NCBI GenBank assembly: GCA_941918925.1
Contig: OW799233.1
Location: forward strand, 135,252,533 to 135,316,532
Reading direction: 5' to 3'
From: Phyto melanocephala
Taxonomy: Eukaryota; Arthropoda; Insecta; Diptera; Rhinophoridae
Length of the DNA: 64,000 nt
Shown here: in pieces, positions 58,951 through 64,000 of the stretch
How the letters are laid out: each line of letters opens with the position of its first letter
Position numbering within the stretch: the first letter of the stretch is position 1
The notes under the pieces: generated by a model
Seen by the model: the letters and a program-made list of their open reading frames with translations, nothing else
Told to the model about the DNA's origin: nothing
Databases searched by the model: none
Translations under genes and position numbers: made by a program

Positions 58951-59158
58951 TATATTTACAGTGGCAAACAAAATTTAAGTGATATTATGAACACCTTTAT
59001 ATAAAGATTTGTCATTCAGTTTTTAATTTTTACAATATTGATTTCCGTACCTATAAAGTCTATATTTGTTGAAAGCTTATGACAAGGGGTGTCGATTGAG
59101 CCTTTTCCGTGTGTCCGTCTGTCCGTGTCTATTTTGAAATCAACTTTTTGAAGCCCCC
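58951..59158 (+). repeat. Fragment of dispersed fly repeat
   Basis: GTGTGTCCGTCTGTCCGTGT and TTTTGAAATCAACTTTTTGA with AGCCCCCAGACATTT match 21340-21395 and 34305-34335. Confidence 0.6.
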
Positions 59159-59159
59159 A

Positions 59160-60973
59160 GACATTTATAAGACCCAAAAACGGCCGAAATGGTGGACCAG
59201 GCAACTGAGGTTTCAAAGGTTTATGGCTAAGATAAAATTTTATAAATCAAAAACTAGTAGAAAGCCGACGACTGGAAGAGCTACAAAATGTTCTTCAATA
59301 AATATAAAGGGGAACTTTAGAGGAGCAAAAGTTTGTAAACGGGTTATCAAGGTATAGGAAAATATTATTCAATGATCCTACGGTACCTGGATATATTCAA
59401 AGAACGGATGGCTCTTGGAGATAGTCTGGTTCGGATACCCTGAGATTACTTATGGAAACACACTTTCTGGGCTTTGTAAATGTAAAGGATGTTCATTTAA
59501 CGGAGGTCAATTTAGGGTAGATCGAAAGTAAACGAGGGATAGTTGGGGAGATGGTAAGGACGGTTAAAGATGCATGAGCGGTTAATACGTTTGGGGCCTA
59601 TAAATTTCCGTATTCGGATGGAAATATCCTTGCCACGTTACAAAACGTTTTGGATCATTTTCTCTTACAGTTGACGAAGGTATTTAGAGCGTGCCTCCTG
59701 AGGAAATACATACCAAAGGAGTGGAGAGAGTTTAGGGTTATTTTTTAACCCAAAGCTAGACACTCGAAGCCAAATGATTTTAAAGTTATCATCTTGGATC
59801 CGAGATTGTTCGATTTTTTTCTGAGGGGTTGTACTAATACCCATGTCATCAGTGGGGCTCAAAATATCTATTTTAATAGTAGATCTGTTGAAAGTGCACT
59901 GAATGATGTAGCAGGTTTTATAAAACGTAGCTTGCATGATAGAGAATATACGCTAGCGGCGCTTTTGATTGTGAAAGGTTCCTTAAGCAAAGTTAGCAAA
60001 GAGGTGATTAAGATGGTTCTATGTGGGCTGTGGTTCAGGAATTTTCTAGTAAGATGGATAATCTCGATGTTGGAAAAAAGGGTTATAAATTCTTGTTTGG
60101 GGGGTTTCTGTATGAGGATATTTGTGACCAGGGAACACCAAAGGTAGGGGCTTTATCGCTCCTATTGTGGCTATTAACGTTTAATATTATCTCGAGAAAA
60201 TGTGATAATGAAGACAAAAAAATCATGGAATACGCGGATGAACGTATTATTGCTGGTCAGGGGGAAATTTCTTCCAATGATTAGCGAGATACTTCAATCG
60301 GCACTATGTACACTATCCTCATGGGTTTCAGGTAATAGGCTGCGTGAAAAGCCGGAGAAGACTGAACCAATTCATCAAGGCGTTGTTAACTGGATTTACA
60401 TTACGGACGGTGGTAAGACCCATTCTGACATATGGATGTACTGTGTAGTAGGAGGTATTGGAGAAAGGTGGGTCGGGTTTAGGTATGATTTTTTATGGAC
60501 TAGGATTTTATGGAAAACTGGTCTCCAGGAGTATATTCAATGTCAGGGAACTCTTAGGGACTATATAGCCACAGAGATCAGTGTTGATTGGACTCTCCCG
60601 CTAATAATTCCGGAGAAATATTATGAGGGGTGTGAAGTTTTAACGGATGGATTGATGATGAAAATAGGCACAGGGGCAGGTATCTATATAATGGGGAGAA
60701 TATTAGAAGGTTTTACAGACATACTGATAACTGTAACCTTTCGTGGGGTAGGGAGGTTATTCCTTACGAGGATAGTTAGGCGGCGCTCAGAATCTTGAAG
60801 GATCATGAGCCATTTCAATTTCAAGTTGTGTTGGGTCCCAGGACAGTATGGAATTTTCGGCAAAATGGATTGGCTCTGAATTCGACATGCGAACAGGGCA
60901 TGTTAAGACCACCGATCGACCACTATTTTAAGCGAACCAGGGCGTAAACTTCAGACAGAATTTATATGGCATG
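59160..60973 (+). pseudogene. R1/I-like non-LTR retrotransposon pol pseudogene, 5' part
   Basis: Plus-strand frames with many shifts and stops give, in order, a linker (KRPKWWTRQLRFQRFMAKIK; PTVPGYIQRTDGSW), reverse-transcriptase fingers (LLQLTKVFRACLLRKYIPKE; WREFRVIF), palm (SVESALNDVAGFIKRSLHDR; EYTLAALLIVKG; VRWIISMLEKRVINSCLGGF), a decayed catalytic box (YADE for YADD, 60228-60239), and GKFLPMISEILQSALCTLSS with WVSGNRLREKPEKTE. The DNA is richer in G/C than the surroundings, so it is a relatively recent or differently biased arrival. The hAT element at 60974-63798 splits it. Confidence 0.85.
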
Positions 60974-63798
60974 CATAGCTGCCAGATAAAATAGGGGTAA
61001 AATCGTCTAATTTGGGGAAGAAAATCGTCAAAATCGTCAAATGGTTTACAAAAATCGTCATAAAAACGTCAAAATAAAAAAACCCATTTTTCAAAACAAA
61101 AACATTTTTTATTTAATGCATAGCGTAACAAAATTTTTAAATCTAGGGAGATCAATGGTGTTATTAAACTTGTAAAGTTAAGAGAATAACAATATATATA
61201 ATAAAATATTAAAATTTAGAATTCATTTCGATAAATTAATATTAATATATGTATATAAATACAAAAAATAATGTAAAACTTTTATGATAAATACTATATT
61301 TTACAAATATATATTGGCATTAAACATTTTAGTAAGTTCAGGTTCAACTTTTATGTCATAACAGTTGCAATTGTTTAGCTTTAAGTAATCTTTTGTGTAC
61401 AAAATAGCTTCCAGAGAAGATTTTTTGAGCGAATTTCTCACTTTTGTTTTATTATTGTTCACTTGACTAAATACTCTTTCCACGTTTGCTGAAGAATGTG
61501 GTAAAACTAAAATTTTTGTAATAAATTTGGTCAAGGTTGGAAACATATAACTAGAATCTCTTGTTTGCATCTGCAATACTTTTTTCCAAAAATCCAAAAA
61601 TTTTAATTCTTTTTTAGGAAAAATATTTTTTAAATCTAATAATTTTAACTGTCTAAATTCAGTTTCTAATTTTTGTCTTTCATTTTCTTCATAAAAATGG
61701 GAAAATTGTTTTAAAATATCATAAAAACAAATGTTTTCGTCATTAATAATATTAAATGGGTTAATAAGGTTTAAAACTTTATATTTATTTTCAAAATCGA
61801 ATCTCAATAATATTTGGTCACAAAGTTCTATATAAAAATTAGTACAATTATTGATAATATCATGTTTTTCTTTTTCACTAATTTGTGAATTTAACAATAC
61901 ATCTTTGACATATATTCCCAAATAAATTTCTTTAAAATCCAAAAAATTATTTTTGTCTTTATAATTTATTAAATAAAAGTTTTCGCTTTTAAGCAAATTG
62001 GTTTTTAAAAAATTACTCATTACAGTTTTTAATAGATTTTGCATTACATTATAATAATTTTGAATTTCAGTAGTTTCGCTTTGAAACATTTTATTTACAT
62101 TGTTTATAATTGCTAAAATATATTTTAGAAAACTTAAATACATTTTATTAATAGGATTTAAATTGTCTATAATCAATTTGGCAGTGTCAATACTGTCAAT
62201 ATTTGCAGCGAATGAAAAATAAATTTTTAATGGATCGTAAAGCTCTAAAAGTCTGACAACAACAACTTCTAGCGATAACCACCGAGTCTGACAGGGATGC
62301 AAAATTTTTTTTGGCTTTATTTCTAATAAAGTTAAAATATTTTCAAATTGGCTGCATCTTTTTGGACTATTTGACAAATAATTATAAACATTTCTTGCTA
62401 ACGTTTCTACCGATGAAGGTAGCTTTAAACAAGCGTAAGACGAGCACAATGCCAAAGAATGGCATACACATTTTATTACAAACAAATTATTGTTGTCCTT
62501 TTTCAAGAGCTGTGCTACAGATTTATTTTTACCCGTCATAACCGATGCTCCATCTGCAGCAAAACCTACCATATTGACTTTATAGTTAATGTTGTTTTGT
62601 TTAAAATTGTTAGCAATAAGGGCGTACAAACTTTTTGCATCACTTTGGTCGACATTCAGCAGCCCATAAAACAAGTCTTTTATTTCAAAATCAATGCATA
62701 GGCGGACAACTAGACATAAAGATTTAGTGTTTGATAAATCGGTTGATTCGTCAACACATAATGAAAAATAATTATTTTTTAAAAGTTCGTTAACATTTTG
62801 AAATTGCTTTAATCCCACAATGTTCTTAATTATAGCATTAGCCTTCGTTCGCCCTAAGGTAATGTTGTTAGCTACACTTGAGTCATTAAAACAATTTTGA
62901 CATACCTTGCCCAAATGATCAGACACAGCAAATGGCAAATTGTGTTCAACAATAAAAAGGGCTAATTTAATTTCACAGTCTTTCGTTTTGTCCTTTTTTG
63001 AACAATAATGCTCATCAATTTTTGTCTGATGAGATGCTATCGCAGCATCTTGATGTTTTTTTGAATGTAGATGCGCTTTTAAATCGGATTTTCCGGATGA
63101 AAGTTTCAAATGCACGTTACAAATTTTGCAATAAGCTACATCGTTTCGCTTTTCAGCCCATAAACTTATTTCTGGATCTGCAAACCAGTCCTCCTTAATT
63201 TTCCTCTTCTTGTTGGTTACCTGTGAAAAAACATCATTAAAATTTAATTTGTATAAAAAATTGAAGAAATTTCTACTTACAGAGGAAGAGCTGCTGCAAT
63301 TTTTATCATCTTGGTTTTCTATTGAATATATAATGTTTGGTTTTTAAGGTTTTGATGTACATATAATTTAAAAGAACTTACCACTTTTTCTTAAGTATTT
63401 AAGCATATTTATTATTCACTTAATTTTAAATAAATTTTCTTAAAAAATTAAAATTTGTTTAACGCGTTTCCAAATTTATATATGTTTGTGTCGTATCAGT
63501 TGATAAAATGTGGCATATACTATGTTAAAAGTGTACAAAGTGGAAAAACTATCAACACAAATACATTAAATAATGATAGATTTATCTCTTTCACTCTTTG
63601 CAATTATTAATAACATAAAAAACCGTTACAAATTTTTTTTGTTTAGTTCAAGGTTGATATAAAAGTAAGAAAAATGTTGCAAACTTGCATTCTTGAAAAT
63701 CGTCAAAAACATAACATAAATCGTCAAATCGTCAACATGTCATTTTTAGCACGTGAAATCGTCAAAATGACGATAAATCGTCAAATCTGGCAGCTATG
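60974..63798 (-). mobile_element. Complete hAT-superfamily DNA transposon
   Basis: 2825 bp with inverted ends CATAGCTGCCAGAT (60974-60987 and, inverted, 63785-63798) and an exact 8-bp target duplication ATGGCATG (60966-60973 and 63799-63806), the hAT signature. Both ends carry clusters of AATCGTC motifs (four left, about six right) that are probably transposase-binding sites. It contains one transposase gene on the minus strand. It inserted in an R1/I-like pol pseudogene whose sequence resumes at 63807. Confidence 0.95.
61301..63406 (-). CDS. hAT transposase (BED-type zinc finger, DDE), three exons
   Basis: Minus strand, exons 63406-63382, 63318-63281 and 63220-61301, joined by 63- and 60-bp introns with GTAAGT donors and AG acceptors; about 660 residues with no internal stop. 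I chose the ATG at 63406 because it keeps the frame through both introns. Residues about 52-77 form a BED-like zinc finger (C52, C55, H71, H77: AYCKICN, then SDLKAHLHSKKH). Catalytic blocks: SLCVDESTDLSNTKSLCLVV (first Asp), GFAADGASVMTGKNKSV (second), KCVCHSLALCSSYA, and the C-terminal dimerisation and Glu block PHSSANVERVFSQVNNNKTK. It cuts and pastes the element in the nucleus. It looks functional, which is rare in this window. Confidence 0.9.
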
Positions 63799-64000
63799 AT
63801 GGCATGGAGAAACAATAGGATCTGCAGAGTATAAAGCGCATTATGGCCTAAATTTAACTTGACGGGCTATACGTTATTTTAGGGCCTGAATAGGATATGT
63901 CTGAGGGCCGCTATTACGTGTTTTTACGGGACATTGTCCGGTGAGAGCTAGGATTAGTAGGTAGGATCGCAGCACTCCGGATAATTGTGGGATGTATGAG
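63799..64000 (+). pseudogene. R1/I-like non-LTR pol pseudogene, continuation past the hAT element
   Basis: After the hAT target duplication the less AT-rich plus-strand sequence resumes, with broken frames such as LRAAITCFYGTLSGES that look like the region after the reverse transcriptase in this clade. It runs off the window. Confidence 0.55.

Noticed and set aside
63026..63060. CTGATGA followed by a GATGCT/AGCATC hairpin, like a hammerhead core
   Set aside because: The conserved GAAA after stem II is missing (TTGA instead) and the site is inside the hAT transposase coding region on the opposite strand.
62311..63198. Plus-strand open frames in the hAT region
   Set aside because: They are antisense shadows of the transposase.
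1..64000. CRISPR arrays, operons or bacterial genes
   Set aside because: No spaced short repeats of that type and no prokaryotic gene layout; the genes have introns and insect families.

Overview
The window is AT-rich nuclear DNA of a higher fly, probably a calyptrate such as a blowfly (inference). The grounds are one recognisable single-copy gene of fly type (Eip93F/E93), short dipteran introns, dispersed repeats with ATTCGGC-type ends, Tc/mariner, pogo-like, hAT, non-LTR and Penelope-like elements, a tRNA-derived SINE and an insect-type nuclear copy of mitochondrial ND5. No bacterial-style features are present.

Layout. 1-9587 is probably the last large intron of E93, with a decayed Tc/mariner transposase, a 141-bp tandem repeat and degenerate dispersed repeats. 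9588-12423 is the large terminal coding exon of E93 (two pipsqueak-type helix-turn-helix domains), followed in frame by an open, coding-looking 83-codon stretch after a single UAG (possible stop-codon readthrough). 12676 to about 30.8 kb is a long, very AT-rich, transposon-poor stretch that may hold a long 3'UTR. It is broken only by small MITEs, a tandem duplication, a mariner remnant, a ND5 NUMT inside a 90-bp direct duplication, and a pogo-like MITE. 30.8-55 kb is dense in repeats: TIR elements, a SINE, two non-LTR reverse-transcriptase pseudogenes, a Penelope-like remnant with inverted terminal repeats and hammerhead-ribozyme motifs, nested DNA transposons, and a second, better-formed hammerhead. 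55.5-57.1 kb is a pogo-like element with a nested MITE. 57.8-58.4 kb is a small three-exon gene for a secreted, Kazal-like cysteine-rich protein with a TATA promoter in a duplicated upstream region. 59.1-64 kb is an R1/I-like non-LTR pol pseudogene split by a complete hAT transposon (60974-63798).

How it fits together. E93 and the Kazal-like gene are the only convincing host genes. E93 is an ecdysone-response transcription factor; the secreted protein is unrelated to it. The rest is mainly a record of nested transposition. The most notable items are the Penelope-like element with ribozyme arms, the hammerhead at 54.65 kb, the possible E93 readthrough extension, the NUMT with its unusual duplication, and the intact-looking hAT element. 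All identifications come from reading the sequence; no database search was run.
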